A stretch of DNA of 64,000 nucleotides from Neobacillus thermocopriae (GTDB taxonomy: Bacteria; Bacillota; Bacilli; Bacillales; Cytobacillaceae): the NCBI RefSeq assembly GCF_010975035.1, contig NZ_JAAIUV010000008.1, forward strand, positions 50,775 to 114,774. The letters are read 5' to 3'. The translations under genes and the position numbers were made by a program. This document shows positions 1-8,291 of this stretch, piece by piece (the first letter of the stretch is position 1; each line of letters opens with the position of its first letter). The notes beneath the pieces were generated by a model. That model did no database searches. It had not been told where the DNA came from and worked only from the letters and a program-made list of their open reading frames with translations.

Positions 1-139
1 AAGTAATATGCAAATCCTGATAATGTACCCACCGGCTGAAGGGAAGTTCAGCCTTTAATTTTTCCATATGATCTTTTATCTTTAATTTCGTTTCTTCAGG
101 TATTTTTAGAGCGAAGAAAAAATGTGTCCTATGTTCCAT
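1..139 (-). CDS. thpR: RNA 2',3'-cyclic phosphodiesterase, 5' part only
   Basis: The first 46 codons of a gene that runs off the left edge of the window. The protein begins MEHRTHFFFALKIPEE and ends here at HIT (residues 44-46), the first of the two HxT/HxS motifs of the 2H phosphoesterase (LigT/ThpR) family, which opens 2',3'-cyclic phosphate ends of RNA. The second motif lies outside the window. An AGGATGG ribosome site sits about six bases before the ATG. It is divergent from the cysteine-synthase gene, as I recall for ytlP and ytkP in B. subtilis. Family is fairly certain; the RNA substrate is unknown. Confidence 0.75.
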   Translation of the reverse strand, partial: MEHRTHFFFALKIPEETKLKIKDHMEKLKAELPFSRWVHYQDLHIT

Positions 140-273
140 TCTTATCCATCCTTTTCTCAATTTTATTCTATTTTCGCCTAATTGTATCTAGTTTCAGACG
201 AAGAATATTTTTACTTTGTTTAAAAATTTTTTTATCATAATAATTAACTAGGAAAGAAAGGACTGTGCCAAAC

Positions 274-1206
274 ATGAAAGTCGTCAACAATATGGCTGAT
301 TTAATCGGAGATACTCCTTTAGTAAAGTTAAATCGGATGGCTCCTCGAGATGGAGCTTCTGTTTATTTAAAGCTTGAATTTTTTAATCCAAGCAAAAGTG
401 TAAAAGACCGTGCCGCCTTTAATATGATTTTGGAAGCAGAAAAGAAAGGGCTATTGAAGAAAGGTTCAACAATTATTGAACCAACCAGTGGCAATACGGG
501 CATCGGCCTAGCAATGAATGCAGCAGCTCGAGGGTATAAGGCAATTATTGTGATGCCTGATACAATGACTCAGGAACGGATTAATATATTGAAAGCATAT
601 GGTGCGGAAGTAGTGTTGACACCAGGTGATCAAAAAATGCCCGGTGCCATTAGGAAGGCAGAAGAATTAGCCAAAGAAATTCCAAATAGTTTTATTCCGA
701 TGCAATTTGAAAACCAAGCCAATCCGAATGCACACCGTCATACAACTGCCATTGAAATTATAGAAGCGATGAAAGAAATCGGAAAACCTTTAGCTGCTTT
801 TGTAGCAACGGCCGGTACCGGCGGGACTATTACCGGAACAGGCGAAAAATTAAAAGAACATTTTGAAGGATTAACCGTCCATGTCGTTGAGCCAAAAGGT
901 TCACCTGTATTGTCTGGCGGTAAACCCGGAAAACATAAACTTGTTGGAACAAGCCCTGGCTTTATTCCAAAAATCTTAAATCAAAATATTTATGATGAGA
1001 TTTTCCAAATTTCTGATGAGGATGCCTATGATATTTCCCGGAAATTAGCAAAAGAGGAAGGGATTCTTGTCGGTCCTTCATCGGGTGCTGCCTGCTATGC
1101 TGCACTTCAAGTGGCTAAAAGACTGACCCCGGACGAGGTCGTTGTTTGCATCGCTTGCGACACCGGTGAAAGATATCTTTCTAGTGACTTATTTCAGTTT
1201 GAATAG
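274..1206 (+). CDS. ytkP: Cysteine synthase family protein (YtkP-like)
   Basis: PLP-dependent O-acetylserine sulfhydrylase fold, cytoplasmic, expected to make cysteine from O-acetylserine and sulfide or to act as a paralogue of CysK. The PLP lysine is K44 in SVKDR, the substrate loop TSGNTG spans 71-76, and the phosphate-binding loop GTGGT spans 181-185; GPSSGAA near the C-terminus completes the cofactor site. About 310 aa, normal for the family. I chose the ATG at 274 because AAAGGA lies 11 bases upstream; the GTG at 265 is only two bases from it. Context matches B. subtilis ytkP rather than the main cysK locus, so the true substrate is open. Confidence 0.85.
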   Translation: MKVVNNMADLIGDTPLVKLNRMAPRDGASVYLKLEFFNPSKSVKDRAAFNMILEAEKKGLLKKGSTIIEPTSGNTGIGLAMNAAARGYKAIIVMPDTMTQERINILKAYGAEVVLTPGDQKMPGAIRKAEELAKEIPNSFIPMQFENQANPNAHRHTTAIEIIEAMKEIGKPLAAFVATAGTGGTITGTGEKLKEHFEGLTVHVVEPKGSPVLSGGKPGKHKLVGTSPGFIPKILNQNIYDEIFQISDEDAYDISRKLAKEEGILVGPSSGAACYAALQVAKRLTPDEVVVCIACDTGERYLSSDLFQFE

Positions 1207-1323
1207 AAATTTGCTAACCGCATTCCTATCGGATGAGTAGTATTTCTGAGAAGTACGGGGCCAAAATACTTGTTATCTTCCAATTACGAGGTTCTTAGAT
1301 CACATTTTTATCGCAAATGATAT

Positions 1324-1353
1324 AAAGACGTGGATCACTTCCACGTCTTTTTT
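1324..1353 (+). terminator. Terminator after ytkP
   Basis: Ten-base arms AAAGACGTGG and CCACGTCTTT with a seven-base loop, followed by a T-run on the plus strand. It separates the convergent ytkP and dat genes. Confidence 0.85.
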
Positions 1354-1359
1354 CTAATT

Positions 1360-2214
1360 TTATAAGGCTCCACATTGCTTTTCGATTTCGTTGACAAACA
1401 ATTCCTGTATTTTTCTTGTTATTGGTCCTGGCTCGCCATTCCCAACTACCTTTCCTTCCACTTCAATAATTGGCATGACTTCTGCCACTGTACTAGATAA
1501 AAACACCTCATCGGCCTCTGCCAATTCTTTAAGTGTAAAGGCCCGTTCATTAACTGGAATACCACTTGCAGAACAAAGTCCAAGAATCACATCTTTTGTG
1601 ATCCCTTTTAGAATCATATGATTGGATTCATGTGTAATTACTATCCCATTTTTCACCATAAAAATATTGGATGAACTGCCTTCAGTAACATTCTGGCCCC
1701 TGTGCTGAATCGCTTCAAAACAGCCATGCTCTACCGCTTTTTGCTTAGCTAAAATATTGCCAAGTAAATTCAAGCTCTTAATATCGCAGCGCAACCAGCG
1801 GATATCTTCGGTCAGAATGGTCTTCACGCCGGTTTGTAGCTCGTCCTTTGGTCTTGGCATCTCCCTTGTATAGGCAACTAAGGTTGGTTCAACATTCTCT
1901 TCCGGAAAAGCATGATTTCTGGGTGCCACCCCTCTTGTAATTTGCATATAAATAATGCCAAGACGGAGGTTATTTTTTTCAACAAGCTCCAAAAGTAGGC
2001 TTTTTAATTGATCCATAGTATAAGGGAGTGACACGCCTATACTTTTTGTGCTTCTCTCGAAACGCTCCAAATGCTCTTGTAGTGTGAACATTTTTCCGTT
2101 ATAAACTCGAATTACTTCATAAACCCCATCACCAAATTGATAACCGCGGTCCTCAATATCCATCTTGGCCTGATTTCGTTCTATCAATTTTCCATTTAAG
2201 ATGGCAAATGTCAT
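1360..2214 (-). CDS. dat: D-amino-acid aminotransferase
   Basis: Class IV PLP aminotransferase of 284 aa that interconverts D-alanine and D-glutamate with their 2-oxo acids, supplying D-glutamate for peptidoglycan. The N-terminal block DRGYQFGDGVYEV is typical of the family, and the PLP lysine is K146 in CDIKSLN. The C-terminal EVFLSSTVAEVMPI block also fits. A GGGGATGGGAG stretch precedes the ATG. It lies 26 bases downstream of pepV on the same strand, so the two probably form one transcript. The Dat label is favoured over branched-chain aminotransferase by length and by the pepV-dat pairing known from Bacillus. Confidence 0.93.
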   Translation of the reverse strand: MTFAILNGKLIERNQAKMDIEDRGYQFGDGVYEVIRVYNGKMFTLQEHLERFERSTKSIGVSLPYTMDQLKSLLLELVEKNNLRLGIIYMQITRGVAPRNHAFPEENVEPTLVAYTREMPRPKDELQTGVKTILTEDIRWLRCDIKSLNLLGNILAKQKAVEHGCFEAIQHRGQNVTEGSSSNIFMVKNGIVITHESNHMILKGITKDVILGLCSASGIPVNERAFTLKELAEADEVFLSSTVAEVMPIIEVEGKVVGNGEPGPITRKIQELFVNEIEKQCGAL

Positions 2215-2240
2215 TTTCTCCCATCCCCTTTTAATGTCAT

Positions 2241-3656
2241 TTATTGAGCTAACTCATAAATAGCTTGAGCATAGATGGCCGTTGCTTTTAATAAATCTTC
2301 AATGAACATATATTCATCTTTTTGATGGGCAATATCCGGACGACCAGGGAATAGCGGTCCAAATGCCACACCAGATTTAAGTGACCGTGCATAGGTACCT
2401 CCACCAATTGCAATCAATTCTGCTTTCTCACCTGTTTGTTCTTCATACACTTTTTTCAATGTTTGAATGAGAAATTCTTTTTCATCTACATGGTGAGGTT
2501 TCGAATCAGAAAAATGATCAATGTAAAATCCTTCTGTCTCTAAAAGCGCATCCAACTTTGCCTTTGTTTGATCCATATTGTTTGTTACCGGATAACGACA
2601 AGTCATTCCAATTCGGCCACCAGCTTCAGGTGTGTAAGAAAATTTTCCAGGATTGATTGTTAAGTCACCAGAAATATCATCAGAGTACGCTACTCCTAGG
2701 TTTACTCCCCTAGAGTCATCGTAAAAGTATCGAGAAACAAATTGAAAATAATGTGCTGCTTTTTTATCTAATGGTTGGTCTGCAAGAAATTTAGCCAGAT
2801 AAAGACCAGCGTTCCTTCCATTTCTTGGCTCCATCCCATGTGCAGATACTCCGATCACTTCTAACGTTATTTGTTCGTCATTTTTAAAATAACTATATTC
2901 AAGTTCCTTCTGTTGCATGAACGTGATGAACTGTTTGATGACGTCCTCTTCATTATCCTCTACCATGATAATAGCACGTGCATAATCTGGAACCATATTG
3001 TATCTCTTTCCGGAAACAAAGCTTACGACCTTCACACTTGCATCAGATAAATCTTGCTCCATTTCCTTCTGGACCATATCCATATCGGCAATCCCTTTTT
3101 CCGCATTAATAATCGGGAAATCCGCATCCGGTGCAAAACCTAATGATGGCATTTCTTCATGTTTGAAATAAGTATCCACACAGCGCCAACCACTTTCCTC
3201 ATCAGTGCCAATAATCATTCGAACCCGTTTATTTAACGGCAGCCCCAGCTCCTTGACAATTTTCATTGCATAATAGGCTGCCATTGTCGGCCCCTTATCA
3301 TCCAATGCGCCGCGAGCAAATATTTTTCCATCTCGGATTTCAGCAGCATATGGGTCACTAGACCAGCCATCCCCTTCTGGTACTACGTCTACGTGACAAA
3401 GTATGCCAAGTAATTCTTCCCCCTCACCAAACTCGAGATGACCGGCTACGTTTTCTACATTTTTGGGCAAAAATCCATCTCTTTCCCCAAGCTGTAGCAT
3501 ATAATCCAAAGCCTCTTTTACTCCTTTACCAAGTGGGGCATCTTCTGTAGCATTTTCTTCATCCAGTACACTTTTAATATGTAACAATTCCTGAGTGTCC
3601 TTGATGAGTGCCTCCTTACGCTTTAATACTTCCTGCATCCAATCAATTTTTTTCAA
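2241..3656 (-). CDS. pepV: Xaa-His dipeptidase PepV (M20 metallopeptidase)
   Basis: Cytoplasmic zinc dipeptidase of about 471 aa. From the chosen start, metal ligands are H88 and D90 in CHVDVVPEGDGW, D119/D120 in RGALDDKGP and E153/E154 in TDEESG; the lid domain is in the middle and the catalytic domain resumes near the C-terminus. Start choice: the frame is open upstream to an ATG at 3683, but AGGAGG lies nine bases before a TTG at 3656 and only three before the ATG at 3662, so TTG is preferred. First gene of a likely pepV-dat operon. Confidence 0.9.
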   Translation of the reverse strand: MKKIDWMQEVLKRKEALIKDTQELLHIKSVLDEENATEDAPLGKGVKEALDYMLQLGERDGFLPKNVENVAGHLEFGEGEELLGILCHVDVVPEGDGWSSDPYAAEIRDGKIFARGALDDKGPTMAAYYAMKIVKELGLPLNKRVRMIIGTDEESGWRCVDTYFKHEEMPSLGFAPDADFPIINAEKGIADMDMVQKEMEQDLSDASVKVVSFVSGKRYNMVPDYARAIIMVEDNEEDVIKQFITFMQQKELEYSYFKNDEQITLEVIGVSAHGMEPRNGRNAGLYLAKFLADQPLDKKAAHYFQFVSRYFYDDSRGVNLGVAYSDDISGDLTINPGKFSYTPEAGGRIGMTCRYPVTNNMDQTKAKLDALLETEGFYIDHFSDSKPHHVDEKEFLIQTLKKVYEEQTGEKAELIAIGGGTYARSLKSGVAFGPLFPGRPDIAHQKDEYMFIEDLLKATAIYAQAIYELAQ

Positions 3657-3909
3657 TATCATTTCCCTCCTATTGAAGAACATATCTTAACAATAGCATT
3701 TCGTAAATTATTTTAGCAATTTTGCTCATTTGATTTTTTTACTAAAAATTCAAATAATTTATCATAAATTAAACTTGACCCACCATACTCATTAGTAAGA
3801 AATAATCAAAGGAGGAGATGTCCCGAACCTAGTTAAAGTAAATCAAAGAAAGTTTTGGAAACTTTGTTATATTGGTAGAAATTTTAAAAAATTGTGGGTA
3901 CAATAAAGT

Positions 3910-3926
3910 TAGATGTATGACATCTA
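3910..3926. promoter_or_regulatory. 17-bp palindrome upstream of ytzE
   Basis: TAGATGT, a three-base centre ATG, then ACATCTA: a perfect seven-base dyad six bases downstream of a -10-like TACAAT (3899-3904). It is shaped like an operator, but no -35 with normal spacing is visible (TTGGTA is 21 bases upstream of the -10). The regulator is unknown. Confidence 0.4.
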
Positions 3927-4062
3927 GATTCCACTTCCAGATTGATGAAAAGGAGATGTCTGCGGGGAAAAGAAGCTACATATTCTTGAAGATGTTTCTT
4001 CAAAGAGACTGTCGGTAGAGGGATTACGTCAAAGGTTTGAAAAAAGGATAGGGAGTGGTTTT

Positions 4063-4284
4063 TTGAAACCTTCAACTAACCGAATGTTAAACCGTATCAA
4101 ATGTATCTACATGTTTATTCGTGATAACGGTACAGTTACAACGCAAGAACTTGTAGAGGAATTTGGTATTACTCCTCGCACCATACAACGAGACTTAAAT
4201 GTTTTAGCTTATAATGACTTGGTTTTTAGCCCAAGTCGTGGAAAATGGACAACAACAAGAAAGAAAGTAAAACTTTCCTCTTAA
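4063..4284 (+). CDS. ytzE: Small DeoR-type HTH regulator YtzE
   Basis: A 73-aa protein made almost only of a DeoR-type helix-turn-helix: residues 20-55 carry VTTQELVEEFGITPRTIQRDL, recognition helix TPRTIQRDLNVL, followed by the wing SPSRGKWTT. There is no effector domain, so it either binds DNA alone or partners another protein. The start is a TTG with GGGAG seven bases upstream; my memory of B. subtilis YtzE also begins MKPSTNRMLNRIK, which supports TTG over the internal ATG. Targets are unknown; a palindrome at 3910-3926 in its own upstream region is a candidate autoregulatory site. Confidence 0.85.
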   Translation: MKPSTNRMLNRIKCIYMFIRDNGTVTTQELVEEFGITPRTIQRDLNVLAYNDLVFSPSRGKWTTTRKKVKLSS

Positions 4285-4364
4285 AAATGAAAAATAGACA
4301 CAAACAATCCTATGCAATTGATTTGTTCTGTCCTAAAAAGAACATGATATAAATTTAAAAAGTT

Positions 4365-4397
4365 AAAGGAAGCCAATGTTTCTAGGCTTCCTTTTTT
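4365..4397. terminator. Terminator between ytzE and DUF2935-like gene
   Basis: GGAAGCC and GGCTTCC arms with a ten-base loop, A-run on the left and T-run on the right, so it can serve both convergent genes. Confidence 0.85.
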
Positions 4398-4398
4398 T

Positions 4399-4839
4399 CT
4401 ATTGGGATTGTCCTTGATTACTATATAACAGAGCTTGGGCAATGCCGGTAAAATATTCTGACTCCCTTATAATATGGTCTAACACAACCTTTGCCGTCGG
4501 ATTATTACTGACAGCTACACTATTTGTTTTAATTTGCTGACACAATTGTATAAATGCAAGGCTTTCTTGAAGACAATAGGAAACTAACTGAAGAACATGC
4601 TGGTACAGTTGGTTCGGAATATAGTATCCTGAGCGGACCACTGTTTCAATAAACCGGACCACCTGTTGATGTGTTTGGCTAAGGGCTGTTTCCCATTTTT
4701 TCAAAGCCTCCACAAATTCCTCCTCTAGTCCACTTACTAGTTCTCGGATGACTACTGTATGTTCCTCTTCCTGATGCTTCCAAAATTCTGCTTCATCTAG
4801 TATTCGTAACGGCATTTGATGGCCGTAATAAAATTGCAT
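4399..4839 (-). CDS. Helical protein, DUF2935-like
   Basis: About 146 aa, predicted almost wholly alpha-helical, with no signal peptide or membrane segment. The block EAEFWKHQEEEHTVVIRELV near the N-terminus and HIIRESEYFTGIAQALL near the C-terminus resemble the repeated E/H-containing helices of DUF2935 proteins, which look like ferritin-type four-helix bundles; here the length allows only one bundle, shorter than the usual two-repeat form. Start: AAGGAGG lies seven bases before the ATG at 4839, but one base before the ATG at 4845. Function unknown. The family assignment is by eye and needs a profile search. Confidence 0.55.
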   Translation of the reverse strand: MQFYYGHQMPLRILDEAEFWKHQEEEHTVVIRELVSGLEEEFVEALKKWETALSQTHQQVVRFIETVVRSGYYIPNQLYQHVLQLVSYCLQESLAFIQLCQQIKTNSVAVSNNPTAKVVLDHIIRESEYFTGIAQALLYSNQGQSQ

Positions 4840-5026
4840 ACCCATCCCTCCTTGTGATTTCTCTAAAATCTATGGGATGGGTAGACAAAATATTCATTAC
4901 AGACAATTAGTGTCTACCGGACCCGGCATGGTCTAATGTTCTCCATTTCGTTTTCACCTTACAGATAATGACCATTTCATTTTTTAAAAATGATACAATG
5001 ATAGAAAATATTTTGGGGTTGGCTGT

Positions 5027-5785
5027 ATGGATTTATTTAGAAATCAATATCTCAGAAAAATTGAACTGAAAAGAAATGATATTTCTTCTTATAATCACTA
5101 CCCATTTAATTTGCCATTTATAAAAAATTTTGAAGACTTATCCTTTCATCCAAAAGTGACGTTTTTAATAGGTGAAAACGGAATGGGGAAATCAACATTA
5201 CTGGAAGCGATCGCTATAGCATTAGGGTTCAATCCTGAAGGTGGATCGTTCAACTTCCATTTTTCAACCTATGATTCTCATTCTGTTCTAGGTGAATATT
5301 TAAGGGTAATCAAGGGGATCGATCGGCCCAAAGATGGGTTTTTCCTGAGGGCTGAAAGCTTTTACAATGTTGCTTCCAATATTGAGGAAATGGACCGTGA
5401 AGGCTTTGGACCCCGTGTCATTGATTCTTTTGGTGGGGTTTCTCTCCATGAGCAATCCCATGGGGAGTCGTTTTTGGCGACATTTATCAATCGTTTTCGT
5501 GGAAATGGGATCTATATTTTGGACGAGCCGGAAGCCGCGCTTTCGCCTTTACGGCAATTGTCCATGCTCACCCGAATTCACGACCTTGTTAACGAAAATT
5601 CACAATTTGTCATTGCTACTCACTCTCCAATTATTATGTCATATCCAGATGCTGTAATTTTTGAATTTACGGATGAAGGAATTAGAGAGAGCAAACTAGA
5701 AGAAACAAGCCATTATCGGATTATGAAGCAGTTTTTCGACGATAGAAGTCGAATGATTCATCATTTGTTGAATGATAAACCATGA
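5027..5785 (+). CDS. AAA family ATPase (COG3910-like)
   Basis: A 252-aa ABC/SMC-type ATPase. Walker A GENGMGKST is at about residues 49-57, the signature-like LHEQSHGE near 140, Walker B YILDEPEAALSP near 167, and the switch histidine in ATHSPIIM near 203. There is no coiled coil between the Walker motifs, so it is a minimal Rad50/OLD-like ATPase head and not a transporter with membrane partner. No nuclease or TOPRIM domain is fused or adjacent. The ribosome site (GGGG, about ten bases before ATG) is modest. Such stand-alone ATPases are common; the role is unknown. Confidence 0.75.
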   Translation: MDLFRNQYLRKIELKRNDISSYNHYPFNLPFIKNFEDLSFHPKVTFLIGENGMGKSTLLEAIAIALGFNPEGGSFNFHFSTYDSHSVLGEYLRVIKGIDRPKDGFFLRAESFYNVASNIEEMDREGFGPRVIDSFGGVSLHEQSHGESFLATFINRFRGNGIYILDEPEAALSPLRQLSMLTRIHDLVNENSQFVIATHSPIIMSYPDAVIFEFTDEGIRESKLEETSHYRIMKQFFDDRSRMIHHLLNDKP

Positions 5786-5816
5786 AAAAAGCTCAGAAAA
5801 TGACTGAGCTTTTTTA
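5785..5816. terminator. Bidirectional terminator, ATPase/speD
   Basis: AAAAAAGCTCAG and CTGAGCTTTTTT arms with a seven-base loop, usable by both convergent genes; it overlaps the last bases of speD. Confidence 0.85.
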
Positions 5817-6620
5817 GATAATATTTTTTCCATAAAAAATTTCATCCATTTCGAATTTAATTCTTTCCGTAATCTCAATCCGTTCTTCTGGAGACAGTTT
5901 GTCTATTGTATAACCGAATAAATAGTTATTCAAATCAAACTCGCGAAGTTTACATTTCGTATGAAAAATATTTTCTTGATACACATTTACATCAATCATA
6001 TCGAACATTTCAATGACATCGTCTGGAATGTAATTTTGAATGGAGCTAATTTCATGATCAATAAACAGTTTATTGCCATCTTTATCCCTAGTAAAGCCAC
6101 GTACGCGGTAATCGATTGTCATAACATCCGTTTCAAATGAACGAATTAAATAATGCAGTGCCTTCAAAGGCGAAATTTCGCCACAGGTTGATACGTCGAT
6201 ATCAGCCCTGAACGTGCTAATCCCTTCATCTGGATGATATTCAGGGTATGTATGAACAGTTATATGGCTTTTATCTAGTTGCATGACCACCGATTCCATT
6301 AAAGGTCCTGGTGATTCCTCAAAAATATCTTTTGGGGCATTCTTGACAGGACCTTCCGATACAAGTAATGTCACACTCGCTCCAGCAGGTTCAAAATCTT
6401 GACTAGCAATATTTAATACATGTGCTCCAATAATATCTGCCACATTTTTTAAAATCTTTGTTAACCTTTCAGCACTATATTGCTCATCAATATATTTTAA
6501 ATAGGCCTCCCGTTCTTCTCGTGTTTTCGTATAACAAATATCATACATATTAAAACTTAATGATTTCGTTAAGTTATTAAAGCCATGTAATTCGATCCGC
6601 TGCTCGTGTGTAAGCTTCAT
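5814..6620 (-). CDS. speD: S-adenosylmethionine decarboxylase, long (E. coli) type
   Basis: 268-aa pyruvoyl enzyme that decarboxylates SAM to give the aminopropyl donor for spermidine. It resembles E. coli SpeD along its whole length as I remember it: [13 protein letters not shown] at 11-23, DKSHI at 116-120, and the block [19 protein letters not shown]. Self-cleavage should occur between K117 and S118, with S118 becoming the pyruvoyl group; C of STCG is the expected proton donor. B. subtilis has a short 126-aa enzyme of another class instead. No spermidine synthase is adjacent. GGGGGAAGAGGTA precedes the ATG. Confidence 0.93.
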   Translation of the reverse strand: MKLTHEQRIELHGFNNLTKSLSFNMYDICYTKTREEREAYLKYIDEQYSAERLTKILKNVADIIGAHVLNIASQDFEPAGASVTLLVSEGPVKNAPKDIFEESPGPLMESVVMQLDKSHITVHTYPEYHPDEGISTFRADIDVSTCGEISPLKALHYLIRSFETDVMTIDYRVRGFTRDKDGNKLFIDHEISSIQNYIPDDVIEMFDMIDVNVYQENIFHTKCKLREFDLNNYLFGYTIDKLSPEERIEITERIKFEMDEIFYGKNII

Positions 6621-6805
6621 TACCTCTTCCCCCTACTTGAGTTTTCCCATTTCAAATTACTTTCGTGAATATTAATAAGTTGCCCAGATTTCCATTTTTT
6701 ATGGATCATTCAACACATTTCATCTCTTTACACGAATCAAAACATTCGAAAGACATGATGATGGAATATACCTTAACGAGGCTAAAAAATAAGAATTCGA
6801 CTTTT

Positions 6806-6820
6806 TTATAATAATTATAA
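6806..6820. promoter_or_regulatory. Perfect Per box upstream of dps
   Basis: TTATAATAATTATAA matches all fixed positions of the B. subtilis PerR consensus (TTATAATnATTATAA). It lies just upstream of the -35 of the dps promoter. Confidence 0.8.
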
Positions 6821-6827
6821 TTTAATA

Positions 6828-6855
6828 TTGATTTTAAAATTATAAATGTTATAAT
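6828..6855 (+). promoter_or_regulatory. dps promoter with overlapping second Per-like box
   Basis: TTGATT (6828-6833), 16-base spacer, TATAAT (6850-6855). A second Per-like site, TTATAAATGTTATAA at 6840-6854, matches 12 of the 14 fixed positions and covers the -10. Repression by PerR when peroxide is absent is the natural reading. Confidence 0.7.
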
Positions 6856-6886
6856 AAAAACAGATGAAATAAGAGGAGGAAATAAC

Positions 6887-7321
6887 ATGACGCTTGAACA
6901 AGTACTAAATCAACAAATTGCAAACTGGAATGTATTATATACAAAATTACATCGCTATCACTGGTATGTGAAAGGACCTCAATTTTTTACATTACATGCT
7001 AAATTTGAAGAATTGTATGAAGAAGCAGCTGCTGTAATAGATGAATTGGCAGAACAATTACTAGTCATTGGAGGAAGCCCGATTTCAACATTAAAAGAAT
7101 ATATACAATATGCAACCATCGAGGAATCTACTGAAATGTTAACAGCGGAAGGAATGGTCCAAGCTGTAGTAAATGATTTTTCACAAATTGTTGCAGAGTT
7201 ACAAGTTGGTATGGAAGTTGCGAAGCAAAACAATGATGAAGTTACTAGTGACATGTTTTTAGAATTAATCGCCAAACTAAACAAACACAACTGGATGTTA
7301 AAATCCTTTTTGAATGCTTAA
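6887..7321 (+). CDS. dps: Dps/ferritin-like DNA-protection protein
   Basis: 144-aa member of the Dps family, which forms a dodecamer that oxidises Fe(II) with peroxide and stores it. The intersubunit ferroxidase ligands fit H25 and H37 from one subunit (HWYVKG, LHAKF) with D52 and E56 from the next (DELAEQ); E41 stands where Listeria Dps has Asp. GAGGAGG lies a good distance before ATG. Monocistronic: own promoter with two Per boxes upstream and a terminator downstream. In B. subtilis the Per-controlled Dps is MrgA while this locus holds the stress gene dps, so the control here may combine both patterns. Confidence 0.92.
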   Translation: MTLEQVLNQQIANWNVLYTKLHRYHWYVKGPQFFTLHAKFEELYEEAAAVIDELAEQLLVIGGSPISTLKEYIQYATIEESTEMLTAEGMVQAVVNDFSQIVAELQVGMEVAKQNNDEVTSDMFLELIAKLNKHNWMLKSFLNA

Positions 7322-7326
7322 TGAAT

Positions 7327-7363
7327 AAAAAAGGGACAAAGTCATTAAACTCTGTCCCTTTTT
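7327..7363 (+). terminator. Terminator after dps
   Basis: GGGACA and TGTCCC arms flanked by A and T runs. Confidence 0.8.
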
Positions 7364-7571
7364 AAATTAAAGATAAGCAAAAATAATTTCTAACGGTTTA
7401 CAAAAGATAAAGACTAAAAAACAAAACGAACACACTATTTAATTTCTTAAAATTACAAACAAAATGAAAAGACCTAAATCTAGCCAAAGACCAGACTTAA
7501 GTCTTGGAAGCTAACGAAACATTTGTCTAGTTTTATTAAGTTGGTAAGATTAGGTCAATTACAGGTCTTGT

Positions 7572-8291
7572 TTATTTCACCTGATAATTTTTTAACTGTT
7601 CAATTTCTTCCTCGGTCAGTTCCCGATATTCCCCGAGCCCCAAAGATTCATCCAATTTCAATGGGCCCATGGAAATCCGCTGCAAATAGATAACCCTTTT
7701 GCCGACGGCTTGGAACATTCTTTTCACCTGATGGAATTTCCCTTCGGTAATCGTCAACTCAATGTCAGAACGAAGACCAGATTTTAATATTTTTAATTCG
7801 CCGGGCTTTGTCAAATACCCATCATTTAACACCACGCCTTTAGAGAAAGCTTGAACATCCTCCTCGGTTACCACACCATCAATGACAGCAAAGTAAGTTT
7901 TTGGTACATGCTTTTTCGGCGATAGCAAGCGATGGGCCAGTTGCCCGTCATTGGTTAACAGCAACAATCCTTCTGTATCTTTATCCAACCGACCTACTGG
8001 AAATGGTTTATATACTTGATCTTCCATTTCCAATAAATCAATGACTGTTTCCTCTTGATGATCCTCCGTTGCCGAGATGACTCCAGGAGGCTTGTTCATC
8101 ATTAAATAAATCCATTCCTTATATTCAATTACTTCACCATATAAGGTGATAGTTTCTGTATTGGGGTCCACATGCTGTTTAGCATCTTTAACAATGGTGT
8201 CATTCACTTTGACAGCACCGTCTTTTAAAAGTTGTTTCACTTCCTTGCGGCTGCCGTAACCAAGATTGGAGAGCAATTTATCAATTCTCAC
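7572..8291 (-). CDS. ytzG: Pseudouridine synthase, RsuA/RluB family
   Basis: 239-aa rRNA pseudouridine synthase. An S4 RNA-binding domain occupies residues 1-60 (RIDKLLSNLGYGSRKEVKQLL), then the catalytic domain with the conserved Asp in GRLDKDTEGLLLLTNDG. GKFHQVKRMF near the C-terminus is the usual RsuA/RluB/E/F motif. The GTG at 8291 is chosen because AAGGAG lies eight bases upstream; the frame is open to a TTG at 8309 that would include that ribosome site. Its start overlaps the end of the flippase gene, so translation is probably coupled. The exact rRNA position modified cannot be told from sequence. Confidence 0.9.
   Translation of the reverse strand: MRIDKLLSNLGYGSRKEVKQLLKDGAVKVNDTIVKDAKQHVDPNTETITLYGEVIEYKEWIYLMMNKPPGVISATEDHQEETVIDLLEMEDQVYKPFPVGRLDKDTEGLLLLTNDGQLAHRLLSPKKHVPKTYFAVIDGVVTEEDVQAFSKGVVLNDGYLTKPGELKILKSGLRSDIELTITEGKFHQVKRMFQAVGKRVIYLQRISMGPLKLDESLGLGEYRELTEEEIEQLKNYQVK

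Noticed and set aside
3956..4018. 20-codon frame MSAGKRSYIFLKMF with an AAGGAG touching its ATG
   Set aside because: No spacing between the ribosome site and ATG and no known homologue; could be a leader peptide but not supported.
3884..4075. 63-codon minus-strand frame upstream of ytzE
   Set aside because: No ribosome site and no recognisable text; overlaps the ytzE control region.
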